DNA of 24,101 nt from SIG450 sp045658425 (GTDB lineage Bacteria > Bacillota > Clostridia > UMGS1840 > HGM11507): NCBI GenBank assembly GCA_045658425.1, contig JAZOVB010000232.1, positions 1-24,101 of the forward strand, read 5' to 3'. Below the pieces are notes generated by a model, which had not been told where the DNA came from, searched no databases, and saw only the letters and a list, made by a program, of their open reading frames with translations. Of this stretch, positions 15,355-23,895 are shown piece after piece (the stretch's first letter is position 1; each line of letters begins with the position of its first letter). A program made the translations under genes and the position numbers.

Positions 15355-15519
15355 GTGGTAAGAAAGAAAATTGTATGCCCATATTGCGGGGCAGGGAACG
15401 GGCAAAGGCCAATTAATGAAAACAGGGCAAAACTTTCAGTGGTAAACACCCGTTGCTCGGATTGTCTTAAACCTTTTAAATGGAGTGCCCGGTACGGAGA
15501 GGTAAAGGTTTATAAATAG
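15355..15519 (+). CDS. Zinc-ribbon micro-protein, 54 residues
   Basis: A GTG-initiated frame preceded by AGAGGTGAAATT encodes a 54-residue basic protein with two CxxC knuckles: CPYC (Cys8, Cys11) and CSDC (Cys34, Cys37), 22 residues apart, the layout of a small zinc ribbon. It ends KWSARYGEVKVYK and has no membrane segment. Comparable tiny zinc-ribbon proteins accompany many Clostridia regulators, often of unknown role; nucleic-acid or protein binding is plausible. It is divergent from the XRE gene across a shared regulatory region. Support comes from the ribosome binding site, the promoter elements and the paired cysteines; length alone would be weak. Confidence 0.7.
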   Translation: MVRKKIVCPYCGAGNGQRPINENRAKLSVVNTRCSDCLKPFKWSARYGEVKVYK

Positions 15520-15578
15520 GGAAATTTACAAATGATAATAAGTTTTTGTTTTTTTCTATGTATTTTTGAATTTATGTA

Positions 15579-15607
15579 TTGACAATTAAGTATCAGGGTG
15601 TTACAAT
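15579..15607 (+). promoter_or_regulatory. Promoter of the tetR operon
   Basis: TTGACA (15579-15584), 17-bp spacer, TACAAT (15602-15607): the same hexamers and spacing as the rny promoter. It would start transcription around 15614, inside the adjoining palindrome. Confidence 0.85.
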
Positions 15608-15623
15608 GTAACTAAATAGTTAC
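15608..15623. promoter_or_regulatory. Probable TetR operator
   Basis: GTAACT-AAAT-AGTTAC is a perfect 6+4+6 dyad beginning right after the -10 element and covering the transcription start. This is a classic place for autorepression by the TetR-family protein encoded about 36 nt downstream. Binding is inferred from position and symmetry. Confidence 0.6.
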
Positions 15624-15658
15624 TATGAAAAATCCGTTCATTTTAGGCGGTGATAAAA

Positions 15659-16264
15659 ATGGAAAATGAAAATATAAAAAATTCTAACCGTGAGCTTGTT
15701 TTAAAAGCAGGGGAGGAAGTCTTTGCGGCAAAAGGGCTTTTCGGCGCGAGAGTTGATGAAATAGCCGTAAAGTCAGGAATTAACAAAAGGCTTGTATATA
15801 AAGAGTTTCCAAGTAAGGAAGAGCTTTACAAGGCAGTGCTTCACCAGGCATATAAAAAAATGGCAAATGCGGAAAGTAAGATTTTTGCACCCTTTGATAC
15901 CTGTGAGGAAGCGGTTAAGAATGTTATAAAAAAATATTTCGAGTTTTTAAGAGACAATCCATCTTATGTCAAGCTTATTCTATGGGAAAATTTAAATGAG
16001 GGTAAATATATAAAAGAGCTTGACTTATCCGATATTAAAACCAAGGTAAGCGATTATATGTATTCAGTGCTTACCGAGGGCAAGAAGAGCGGGGAATTTA
16101 AAAAGGATTTAGATGAAAATCAGATTGTATTTTCTCTTATGACCTTTACTTTTTCCTACTTTTCAAATAAGCATACAATGTCAAACTTCTTAAAAGAGGA
16201 TATTGATTTCAAACATCGTGTTGATGATGTTACTCAAATGATATTATTACATATAAAAAATTAA
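15659..16264 (+). CDS. TetR/AcrR-family transcriptional regulator
   Basis: The 201-residue protein has an N-terminal TetR HTH (about 10-55): LVLKAGEEVFAAKGLFGARVDEIA, then VKSGINKRLVYKEFPSKEELYKAVL. The variable helical C-terminal domain would bind the inducer. An upstream in-frame GTG at 15650 exists, but GGCGGTGAT is better read as the Shine-Dalgarno sequence for the ATG at 15659, so I take the latter. It is the first gene of a plus-strand operon with the Gfo/Idh/MocA oxidoreductase (20 nt downstream) and the large flavin/Fe-S fusion. It probably represses that operon until a substrate or metabolite appears; the ligand is unknown. Confidence 0.9.
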   Translation: MENENIKNSNRELVLKAGEEVFAAKGLFGARVDEIAVKSGINKRLVYKEFPSKEELYKAVLHQAYKKMANAESKIFAPFDTCEEAVKNVIKKYFEFLRDNPSYVKLILWENLNEGKYIKELDLSDIKTKVSDYMYSVLTEGKKSGEFKKDLDENQIVFSLMTFTFSYFSNKHTMSNFLKEDIDFKHRVDDVTQMILLHIKN

Positions 16265-16284
16265 TTAAACCGGAGGAATTTATT

Positions 16285-17355
16285 ATGGCTAATCAAGTAA
16301 AAGTTTTAATCGTAGGTGCGGCTTTCAGTGCAGACCTTCACATGGATGGATATTCAAGATGTACTGATGTTGCAAAAATCGTTGCTATCTGTGATAAGGC
16401 AACAGACAGAGCGCGCGATATCATTAAAAGATACGGTCTTACCGATGTAGAGGTTTATGATGATGCTTATAAGGCAATCGACTCTGTTGACTGTGATGTT
16501 GTAGATATCTGCTTACCTAACTTCTTACATCATGATATTGCAGTTTATGCATTCGAAAAAGGTAAGAATGTTATTACCGAAAAACCAATTGCGACCACTC
16601 TTTCTGATGCTGAAGAAATGCTTGAAGCATCAAAAAAAGCGGGTAAGAAATTATACTATGCTGAAGACTGGCTGTTCGCTCCCGCTCTTAACAAAGCATT
16701 AGAGCTTGTTAAGGAAGGCGCTATCGGTGAGCAGACTTATGTAAGAGCAAGGGAATGTCACTGTGGTTCTCACTCACCCTTTGCTCAGAAAATCGAATTC
16801 TGCGGCGGCGGAAGTATGATTCACTTAGGATGTCACCCAATCGGCTTTATGCTTGCTATGAAGAATAACGAATGGACAGAGCTTGTTGCTATGACCTCCG
16901 GCGGTTTAGAGCACAATATGTGGCACAAATCTATGGAGGGTGAAGACTGGGCTGCTGTTATGATTAAGTTCAAAGACGGCACAAGTGCTTTGCTTGAAGC
17001 AAACTATTTAGCTTGTGGCGGTATGGAAGACAGTATTGAAATATATGGTAAGGAAGGTAAAATGGCAGTTGACCTTACTTTCTCTTCACCAATTCAGCTA
17101 TATTCTATCCCCGGTGTTTCCTACACTGTTGAAAAGGCTGAAGTTACAACAGGTTGGTCAAGACCGGCGGTTGACGAAAAGTATAACTTAGGTTATATCG
17201 GCGAAATCAGACATTTTATGGAATGTGTAAGAGATAACAAGGATGCAAAAGTTGGTTTAAGAGGTGTTGACGGTCTTGAAATCTTAAAGGTTGTTAACTA
17301 TATCTATAAATCTGCAAAAGAAGGTATCAAAATCGTAAATCCCGATTTAAAATAA
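16285..17355 (+). CDS. Gfo/Idh/MocA-family oxidoreductase
   Basis: A 356-residue NAD(P)-dependent dehydrogenase of the sugar/inositol family. The N-terminal Rossmann fold begins VKVLIVGAAFSADLHMDGY (the glycine loop is GAAFSA rather than the usual GxGxxA), with VDICLPNFLHHDIAVYAF and the family signature EKPIATTLSDAEEM (Glu99-Lys100-Pro101). The C-terminal alpha/beta domain carries GGGSMIHLGCHPIGFM (175-190), the place of the usual GGGxxxDxGxH substrate motif, with His180 replacing the common Asp. GGAGG lies 8 nt before the ATG. Substrate is not predictable: family members act on sugars, inositols and other polyols. Its neighbours suggest a shared redox pathway controlled by the TetR protein. 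Confidence 0.92.
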   Translation: MANQVKVLIVGAAFSADLHMDGYSRCTDVAKIVAICDKATDRARDIIKRYGLTDVEVYDDAYKAIDSVDCDVVDICLPNFLHHDIAVYAFEKGKNVITEKPIATTLSDAEEMLEASKKAGKKLYYAEDWLFAPALNKALELVKEGAIGEQTYVRARECHCGSHSPFAQKIEFCGGGSMIHLGCHPIGFMLAMKNNEWTELVAMTSGGLEHNMWHKSMEGEDWAAVMIKFKDGTSALLEANYLACGGMEDSIEIYGKEGKMAVDLTFSSPIQLYSIPGVSYTVEKAEVTTGWSRPAVDEKYNLGYIGEIRHFMECVRDNKDAKVGLRGVDGLEILKVVNYIYKSAKEGIKIVNPDLK

Positions 17356-17370
17356 TAAGGAGTGTTAATT

Positions 17371-19743
17371 ATGTTAAACGATATCAGAATTCCCGTTACC
17401 GTTGGCGGTGTGGAATTTAAAAATCCGTTCTTTGTTGCATCAGGTCCTACCACAAAATCTGTTGCACAGCTTAAAAGAATAGAAGAAACAGGTTGGGCGG
17501 CTGCAAGTATCAAATTGTCAATTGACCCTGCACCGTACATAAACCGTAAGCCTCGTTATGCAATGTTCAAAGAAACAAACGCTTTGGCATTTACTGCTGA
17601 AAAGAGACTTACCTTTGAACAGGGCTTGGAGCTTGTAAGAGAAGCTAAAAAGGTTCTTACCGACCTTAAATTATTTGCAAATATTACTTACGCAGGTGAT
17701 GAAGGTGTTTCCGGCTGGGTTAATATGGCTAAAAAATTTGAAGAAGCAGGAGCAGATATTATCGAGCTTAATATGTGCTGTCCGAATATGTCTTACAATG
17801 TAAGCTTATCCTCAGGCGGCGGAAAAACTGCTGCTAAGCAGACAGGTGCTTCCTTAGGTCAGCAAGGGGATGCAGTTGCTGAAATAGTAAGAGAAATAAA
17901 GAAAGTAATTTCTATTCCGCTATTCGTTAAATTAACTCCCGAAGGCGGTCAGATTGCAAATATTGCCTCCGCTTTATATGCGGCAGGAGCAGATGCGGTA
18001 GGGGGTACAGGTAACAGACTTGGTATTCCTGAGCTTGACTTAGACCATCCTGAACAGGCTATCTATCATCTTCAGGATGAGGTTAGTATGAGTTGTTATT
18101 GCGGTAACTGGTTAAAACCAATTGCACAAAGAGATACTTATGAAATCAGAAAGGTTAACGGCTTTGGTCCTAAAATTATGGCGGCAGGCGGTATCACCAA
18201 CTGGAAAGATGCAGTTGAAATGGTACTTTGCGGCGGTAACTTACTTGGCGTTTGTGCCGAAACCTTAATAAGTGGCTTTGATATAGTAAGACCTATGATA
18301 AAGGGTATGAAGGACTATATGGATAAGCACGGTTATGAAACCATTGATGATTTCTGCGGTAAAATCGTTCCGGAACTTAAAACAGCTCCCGAGCTTACTA
18401 TTTATAACGGTTATGCGAAGATTTCAAATCCTAATCTTTCAGGACCTTGTAAAGCAGCTTGTCCTCTGCATGTTCCCGTTCAGGCTTATGTTTCAAAGAT
18501 TGCAAAGGGCGAATTTAAGGAAGCTTATGACCTTATCACATCCAAAGGTGCTCTTCAGGGGGCTTGTGCTTTCGTTTGTACACATCCTTGTGAGGATGCC
18601 TGTGTAAGAGGCGAGGGCGGAGAGCCTGTTAAAATCCGTGAACTTAAAAAGTTCGTTATGGAAATGGCTAAAAAAGAAGGCTGGGATAAAAAGGAAGAAG
18701 CTGTCGCTTCAAACGGAAAGAAGATTGCAGTTATCGGTTCAGGTCCTATGGGACTTTCTGCGGCAGGCGACCTTGCAAGAGCAGGATATGCGGTAACCGT
18801 ATTTGAAAAGTCAGCCGTTCTTGGCGGTTCACTAAAGACTATGGTTACAAGCGGAAGACTTCCCGAAGCTGTCTTGAATGATATTATTGATGACTTAAAG
18901 GCAAAGGGCGTTAAGTTTGAAGCAGGAAAAGAAGCTGACGAAAATATGGAAGGCTTCGATGCTGTTATTAAAGGTTATATCCCTGCGGATATGGATAAAA
19001 AAGAAAATGTTAAATGCGGTTTTTCATTCCTTATGGGTGACGATACTGAAGTTTGCGGAAAGGATATTGTGATTTCCGGTAAAGGTATTGCGGCATTTGA
19101 CCTTGCTCTTTATTCAGTAGCAGGTGGTGCGAAATCCGTTGTTATTGCAGGAAGCAATATTGCCGAGGGCAGAACTGCTATTAAAGAATTGATTGCTGAA
19201 GTTAAAGCTAAGGGTGTTAAATATATCAATAATCTTGAATTTGTATCCTTTGACGGTAAACTTGCAACCTTTAAGGGAGCAATCGGTGAAAATGTTACAA
19301 TAGCCTGTGACGAAGTATTTAACGGAGACGACTGGAGCAAGAATGCAACTATCGTTGCAGCTTGTGCAAAGGGTGTTAACGAAGCGGCAAGAGTTGATAA
19401 AGAATTAATGGGCGATAAAGCTACATTAAAGGGTGTTGAAAGTGTTACTCCTGTTAAGAAGGATAATGTTCTTTCAAGAAACGGATATATCGGCGATACC
19501 AAAAAGGCAGAAGCAAAAATTGAAACAGTTGAGGATGCAATCAAAGAAGCAAGTCGTTGCTTAAAGTGCGGATGCGGTGAGGGTTGTCAGTTATGTAAGA
19601 CAATCTGCAGTGAGTTTGCTATTTACAATCCTTCAATTGATAAGATTGAAATTCACGGTGATGAATGTGTTGCCTGCGGAATGTGCTTCAACAGATGTCC
19701 AAACAAGAATATAGAGATGGTTAATACAGGCGAAAAAGTATAA
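17371..19743 (+). CDS. Fused flavin/Fe-S oxidoreductase: PreA-like barrel, GltD-like module, ferredoxin
   Basis: This 790-residue protein has three parts. Residues 1-320 form a dihydroorotate / dihydropyrimidine dehydrogenase-type FMN barrel (PVTVGGVEFKNPFFVASGPTT, IIELNMCCPNMSYN, FVKLTPEGG, IMAAGGITNWKDA). Residues about 355-435 hold a GltD-type Fe-S helical domain with CKAACPLHVPV and CAFVCTHPCEDACVRG. A FAD/NAD(P) module with VIGSGPMGLSAAGDLARAG (454-472) follows to about 690. The C-terminus has a six-Cys cluster CLKCGCGEGCQLCKTIC (730-746) and a ferredoxin motif CVACGMCFNRCP (766-777). The order differs from eukaryotic dihydropyrimidine dehydrogenase, where the barrel follows the GltD part. 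The FAD/NAD(P) module looks condensed: no clear ATG-type motif, and a short link from CDEVF to NGDD. The ATG at 17371 is chosen over an in-frame GTG at 17362 because AAGGAG overlaps the latter. It may oxidise or reduce an unknown small molecule with the upstream dehydrogenase. Confidence 0.85.
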   Translation: MLNDIRIPVTVGGVEFKNPFFVASGPTTKSVAQLKRIEETGWAAASIKLSIDPAPYINRKPRYAMFKETNALAFTAEKRLTFEQGLELVREAKKVLTDLKLFANITYAGDEGVSGWVNMAKKFEEAGADIIELNMCCPNMSYNVSLSSGGGKTAAKQTGASLGQQGDAVAEIVREIKKVISIPLFVKLTPEGGQIANIASALYAAGADAVGGTGNRLGIPELDLDHPEQAIYHLQDEVSMSCYCGNWLKPIAQRDTYEIRKVNGFGPKIMAAGGITNWKDAVEMVLCGGNLLGVCAETLISGFDIVRPMIKGMKDYMDKHGYETIDDFCGKIVPELKTAPELTIYNGYAKISNPNLSGPCKAACPLHVPVQAYVSKIAKGEFKEAYDLITSKGALQGACAFVCTHPCEDACVRGEGGEPVKIRELKKFVMEMAKKEGWDKKEEAVASNGKKIAVIGSGPMGLSAAGDLARAGYAVTVFEKSAVLGGSLKTMVTSGRLPEAVLNDIIDDLKAKGVKFEAGKEADENMEGFDAVIKGYIPADMDKKENVKCGFSFLMGDDTEVCGKDIVISGKGIAAFDLALYSVAGGAKSVVIAGSNIAEGRTAIKELIAEVKAKGVKYINNLEFVSFDGKLATFKGAIGENVTIACDEVFNGDDWSKNATIVAACAKGVNEAARVDKELMGDKATLKGVESVTPVKKDNVLSRNGYIGDTKKAEAKIETVEDAIKEASRCLKCGCGEGCQLCKTICSEFAIYNPSIDKIEIHGDECVACGMCFNRCPNKNIEMVNTGEKV

Positions 19744-19754
19744 AAAGAGTTCTG

Positions 19755-19797
19755 AAGGCGATGTTTTAAAATATATTTTTTAAGCATCGCCTTTATA
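19755..19797 (+). terminator. Terminator of the tetR operon
   Basis: AAGGCGATG (19755-19763) pairs with CATCGCCTT (19785-19793); the A/T-rich loop can pair further (TTTTAAA with TTTAAG-like bases). The tail TTTATAG is short. A TATAAT-like element (19799-19804) right after it may serve the next gene. Confidence 0.7.
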
Positions 19798-19821
19798 GTA
19801 TAATTATAAAGGATTTTTAAG

Positions 19822-22047
19822 ATGAATAAAATTATCTCGGGATTTAAGAAGTTTTTTGAAAATCTTACAAGAAAAAGAATATTTAATGTATGCATACCGG
19901 CACTGATTTTAGCGGTGGTTTTTTCGGTTATATCCTTTTTTCCTGTATATTTTGGCAAAAGAGCTGAAATTGAAAACAGTAACAGTCTTATAATTGAAAC
20001 TGCTACCAAGTCTCTTGACGATATTTTTAAAAATATTGACGAGGTATACAGAAATATTGAAGACTCTATTGAGGGAATTTCTTTTTTCGGGCAGAACGGT
20101 CTTGTAGCAGGCGGCGGTGAGACTTTAAATAAAATCACCGAAAATATGGAAAGAAATATAATTGTAAACAGCTACATTGAAGAAATTGTTATTCTGAAAA
20201 AAGGAGAAGATTCTCTAATAACATCCCAGGGGGTATCTTTAAAAAGAGACTTTTTCGGAAAATACTATGTAAGCGATGTTTACGGCGTTCATTTTTTTGA
20301 TAATCTTACTACCGATTATTTAAGTGTTAAGGTAATTCCTTCTGCAAGTTATCGTAATCTTGAAAAAAATCCTTATGATGACCCTCAAAGCCTTATGGCT
20401 TGTGTTAAGCGTTATCATGGCGAGAATATAAGCATTGTTATTTTCATTTCCTCGCCCGAATTTGTAAAGGCAGGAAATCTTACCTCCTTCGGTGAAAGTA
20501 TAAGCTTTAAAATATACGACAATAACAGCTCGGTAATCTATTCAAGCTCGGACAGTGAGTATATGATTAACACAGGTGCTCTTGGCGGAGATTTTAAAGA
20601 AAGCTCGGTTAAAATCGGTGCAAAAAAATATTATATAACAAAATCTTCTTATAACTATTTTTATTATGTAGCCGAAGTGGAGGATATATTACTTGTAATC
20701 TTCCTTGTTTCAATTCTTCTGCTTGTTACCGGTTTTTTACTGTCTTTAATTCTTCTTATGAAAAGAATTAAAGACCTTGCTGATGATGTTACCCCTGCAT
20801 ATAATTCTTTAAACATTTCATCGGATGAGGGGAAATTAGAAGAACTAGGGGAAAATATCGAAAGACTTAAAAAGGGTATTGAAGAAAATGCAGTTAAGCT
20901 TGAAAGTATGGGGGATGAAATCAAAAACGGTATTTTCTTAAAAACAGCAACCTCCAGTTCTTTCTATTCAAGATATAAGAAAACAGTGGACGGGGTTTTT
21001 TATGACCTTTTAAGCTCTGAACGGATTTTTATTCTTTCGGTAGAAACTATCAGGGAAAATATTAAAAAAGCCAAATATGAAATAGAAAAAATCAATGAGT
21101 ACTTACAAGATATTCCTTTTGTATTTATAGAAGAGCAGACCAGAAAATATCTTTATGTTATCGGCTGTAAGTCAGGAGAAAGCGAAGAAATTGTAAAGGG
21201 AATGGCACCTGTAATTTCCGGAATAAGAAGCTTCAATATGGAAATTCTTGTTTGTATAAGCCGCGAATTTGAGGGGCTTTCCGGATTATACGATGCTTAC
21301 AGAGATATAAGAATATGCCGTGATTATCGCGGTATAAACGACAGACTTTCCATAATAAGTACCAAGGATATTGTGTACGGAAGCCGTATCTATCTTCCCC
21401 CTGATTTCAAAGAGGAATTAACCGGAAAAATTATATCGGGAGAGGATAAAGCAACTCAGGAATATATCCGATTAATTTTTGATACCAATATAAAAAATAA
21501 TATATCCTTAAGTAAGTTTGAATTTATGTTAAGACAGCTGTTAAGCACGGTTATAGACGCTTTTTCAATGAATCCCAAAAACAACTCTGACCTTTATGAG
21601 CTTGAACAGGTATTTTTAGCAGGTATTGAACAGCTTAAGGAAAATCATGATGTATATGGAATTATAAATAATTTTATAAATCTTGTACACCTTGGAATAA
21701 ACACTTATGAAGAGAAAAAAAGCATTCTTAACCGTACTGATGTTATTAAATATATAAATGCCAACTTTACGGGGGATTTATATTTAGAAAAAATAGCGGC
21801 GGAATTTTCCACTACGCCCAAGTATTTTTCAAACTACTTCAAAAAAGAGTTTACAGTTGGCTTCAACGAGTATGTAACCAATTTAAGAATATCCAAGGCA
21901 AAGAAGCTTCTTTGTGAAACTGACAAAAGTCTTGCACAGATCAGTCAGGAGTCAGGGTATCTTAATCAGGCAACCTTTGCGGCGGCATTTAAAAAGGTAA
22001 CGGGCCTGCCCCCGGGAAAATACAGGGAAATTAATATGAACAAATAG
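19822..22047 (+). CDS. Membrane-anchored AraC-family transcriptional regulator
   Basis: The 741-residue protein is a one-component regulator with an extracytoplasmic sensor. A first membrane helix lies at about 22-44 (VCIPALILAVVFSVISFF), followed by an outside domain of about 240 residues and a second membrane helix at about 288-312 (LLVIFLVSILLLVTGFLLS). A cytoplasmic HAMP-like/coiled stretch and a middle domain come next. The C-terminal AraC pair of HTHs runs from about 650 to 741 (YLEKIAAEFSTTPKYFSNYF, then ISKAKKLLCETDKSLAQISQ... GLPPGKYRE). Such regulators are common in Clostridia next to lipoprotein/ABC sugar uptake genes, as here, and sense extracellular sugars or binding proteins. 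The ATG has AAAGGA 9 nt upstream. It follows the tetR operon terminator, so it is likely a separate unit. The ligand is unknown. Confidence 0.9.
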   Translation: MNKIISGFKKFFENLTRKRIFNVCIPALILAVVFSVISFFPVYFGKRAEIENSNSLIIETATKSLDDIFKNIDEVYRNIEDSIEGISFFGQNGLVAGGGETLNKITENMERNIIVNSYIEEIVILKKGEDSLITSQGVSLKRDFFGKYYVSDVYGVHFFDNLTTDYLSVKVIPSASYRNLEKNPYDDPQSLMACVKRYHGENISIVIFISSPEFVKAGNLTSFGESISFKIYDNNSSVIYSSSDSEYMINTGALGGDFKESSVKIGAKKYYITKSSYNYFYYVAEVEDILLVIFLVSILLLVTGFLLSLILLMKRIKDLADDVTPAYNSLNISSDEGKLEELGENIERLKKGIEENAVKLESMGDEIKNGIFLKTATSSSFYSRYKKTVDGVFYDLLSSERIFILSVETIRENIKKAKYEIEKINEYLQDIPFVFIEEQTRKYLYVIGCKSGESEEIVKGMAPVISGIRSFNMEILVCISREFEGLSGLYDAYRDIRICRDYRGINDRLSIISTKDIVYGSRIYLPPDFKEELTGKIISGEDKATQEYIRLIFDTNIKNNISLSKFEFMLRQLLSTVIDAFSMNPKNNSDLYELEQVFLAGIEQLKENHDVYGIINNFINLVHLGINTYEEKKSILNRTDVIKYINANFTGDLYLEKIAAEFSTTPKYFSNYFKKEFTVGFNEYVTNLRISKAKKLLCETDKSLAQISQESGYLNQATFAAAFKKVTGLPPGKYREINMNK

Positions 22048-22086
22048 AACATAGATGTATTATTTGAATAAAAGTATAAAAAACAT

Positions 22087-22115
22087 TTTACTTTTTAAAT
22101 CCTATATGATATAAT
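22087..22115 (+). promoter_or_regulatory. Promoter of the solute-binding lipoprotein gene
   Basis: TTTACT (22087-22092), 17-bp spacer, perfect TATAAT (22110-22115), about 40 nt before the start codon. The weak -35 would suit activation by the neighbouring AraC-type protein; no clear direct-repeat AraC site was identified. Confidence 0.6.
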
Positions 22116-22156
22116 TTAAATGTGAATTAAAAAGTAATTAATAAAGGAGGATGTAT

Positions 22157-23764
22157 ATGAAAAAATTCACAAAAATTACAGCTTTAATTTTAAGCCTTTT
22201 AATGTTATGCTCAATGTTTACAGGTTGTGACGACAAGGCTGAATATGCAGAAATTGAAATCGCATCTCCCGAAGAGCTTGATCCTGCAATAATCGGTGAT
22301 TACAGTACTCTTAAATTACCTCTTGACACTAAGGGCACAACCATTAATGTATTTGTAGGTACAGATGTTACTACAAATAACGACAGTTTATTTGTAAAAG
22401 AATTAAGAAGAAGAACAGGTCTTAATGTTCAGATTATAGCTGTTCCTTTATCAGCTGCCGGTGAAAAAGCTAAGATTCTTATAGCTTCTCAGGATGATAT
22501 GCCGGATATGATGGGTACAACAGGCTTGTCTACCGATGATGTAAACGAGCTTGGTAATCAGGGGGCTTTTGTTGAAATTTTACAGTACCAGGATAAGCTT
22601 CCTAACTTTAAAAAGATTTATGTTGAAGAAGCTGAAGAAAGAGGCGTTGCAGGTAACTTAAAGAATATTATGTCACCTGATGGAAATCTTTATTTCTTCC
22701 CTACATACGATATAAACCGTGATGTTAACCACGGTATGCTATACAGAAAAGATATCTTTGACAAGCACGGTATCGAATTATGGCATGATAAGGAATCATT
22801 CTTAGATGTTTTAAGACAGCTTAAGAAATTATATCCCGACTCAGTTCCTTATGCTTCAAAAACAGGCTCTAATATTTTCAGAGATTTAGGTTACAGCTGG
22901 GGTCTTGACAAATTCAAACCTTATTATGATGAAGAAAGCGGATTATGGAAATATTCCTGCGAAGATCCTAAATTTAAGGAGCTTATCGATTTCTTGAAGA
23001 CAATGTATAAAGAAGGTCTTGTTGACCCTGAATTCTTAACCTGTACTCAGGCTTCCTGGACTCAGAAAATGACTCAGAGAAATAAAGCCTTCGTTACATG
23101 GGACTGGATCGGAAGACTTGACATGTTTAAACAGCAGACAGCTTCAACAGTTCCTGAATACGATTTAAGATACGCATATCCTATCGGCGGCAAGGTTGTT
23201 ACTCTTGCAAGAACAAGCGGCGGTCCTGTTATCAAGAAGGGTAAGAATGAATTGTTAACTCTTCAGCTTAATGACTATCTTCTTTCTGACTCAGGTGCTC
23301 AGCTTACAACTATGGGTGTTGAAGGTGTGTCCTATACATTAAGAGAAGACGGTAAGGCTGATTATATCGGCTTTGAAGGTCAGAAGGGTGTTGGCATTAA
23401 TCCTCTTGAATCCGAATATGGTTTATATATTGCAGGTATGTACAGAAGATTTGACAGACGTAGCTCTTACTATGACTTTACCGAAAGAGAACAGGAAGCT
23501 CAGGATATGATGCTTAATAAAGAAGGCGGCGGATTTATGCCTCTTGACCCTGTACTTGCTTTCACAGAAGAAGAAAGAGAAATCAGAGCTAAATACGAAA
23601 CAGGCATTGAGAAGGCTGCAGAAGAATTTGCTGTTAAATATGTTCTTGATGACAAATACGGCGACAAGGAATGGAACGAATGGTTAGCAAAAGCTAAGAA
23701 ACTTGGAACAGAAGAAGTTTTAAAACAGTATAATGCAGCACAGGAAAGATATAATAAACTATAA
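22157..23764 (+). CDS. Extracellular solute-binding lipoprotein (ABC transporter, carbohydrate type)
   Basis: A 535-residue secreted lipoprotein. The N-terminus is a signal peptide MKKFTKITALILSLLMLCSM with lipobox FTGC, giving Cys24 as the acylated residue and a DD following it. The mature part has features of family 1 / LplA-like binding proteins: ELRRRTGLNVQIIAVP, then SQDDMPDMMG, VNHGMLYRKDIFDKHGIELW and KFKELIDFLKTMYKEGLVDPEF, which is the typical binding-protein phrase. It should capture an oligosaccharide or sugar derivative at the outer face of the membrane. The ATG at 22157 is chosen over 22151 because AAAGGAGG touches the earlier ATG, leaving no spacer. It lies 109 nt after the AraC-type regulator, its probable controller. 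No permease genes follow within the window, so it may rely on permeases elsewhere. Confidence 0.92.
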   Translation: MKKFTKITALILSLLMLCSMFTGCDDKAEYAEIEIASPEELDPAIIGDYSTLKLPLDTKGTTINVFVGTDVTTNNDSLFVKELRRRTGLNVQIIAVPLSAAGEKAKILIASQDDMPDMMGTTGLSTDDVNELGNQGAFVEILQYQDKLPNFKKIYVEEAEERGVAGNLKNIMSPDGNLYFFPTYDINRDVNHGMLYRKDIFDKHGIELWHDKESFLDVLRQLKKLYPDSVPYASKTGSNIFRDLGYSWGLDKFKPYYDEESGLWKYSCEDPKFKELIDFLKTMYKEGLVDPEFLTCTQASWTQKMTQRNKAFVTWDWIGRLDMFKQQTASTVPEYDLRYAYPIGGKVVTLARTSGGPVIKKGKNELLTLQLNDYLLSDSGAQLTTMGVEGVSYTLREDGKADYIGFEGQKGVGINPLESEYGLYIAGMYRRFDRRSSYYDFTEREQEAQDMMLNKEGGGFMPLDPVLAFTEEEREIRAKYETGIEKAAEEFAVKYVLDDKYGDKEWNEWLAKAKKLGTEEVLKQYNAAQERYNKL

Positions 23765-23797
23765 ATAAAAAAAGGAGATGTAAAAAAACTCCAGACC

Positions 23798-23895
23798 ACC
23801 AAAAGCAAGGTATATCAATAGTTCAGAAAAGATATTTTAAAAACTATTAAAAAGGTAAAGATTTTTTCAAAATCTTTGTAATTTATGCTTTTGGT
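23798..23895. repeat. Nested inverted repeats after the lipoprotein gene
   Basis: ACCAAAAGCA (23798-23807) and TGCTTTTGGT (23886-23895) are perfect 10-bp complements; between them AAAGATTTT and AAAATCTTT (23857-23877, loop TTC) make a 9-bp hairpin. Only a weak T-tail follows. The 337 bases after the lipoprotein stop contain no coding frame I can support; this nested structure and the terminator downstream are what I see there. It may be an RNA processing or transcript-stabilising element for the upstream gene. Confidence 0.5.

Noticed and set aside
19110..19544. 144-residue minus-strand open frame inside the flavin/Fe-S fusion gene
   Set aside because: It is fully inside a well-supported coding region on the other strand and has no recognisable motifs or start signals.
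17371..19743. Assignment as a genuine pyrimidine-degrading PreA/PreT fusion
   Set aside because: Domain order, active-site region and the condensed FAD/NAD(P) part differ from known enzymes, and no hydantoinase or other pyrimidine catabolism gene is adjacent.
22151..22156. Earlier ATG for the lipoprotein gene
   Set aside because: It touches the AAAGGAGG ribosome binding site with no spacer; the ATG six bases later has proper spacing and a standard signal peptide start.
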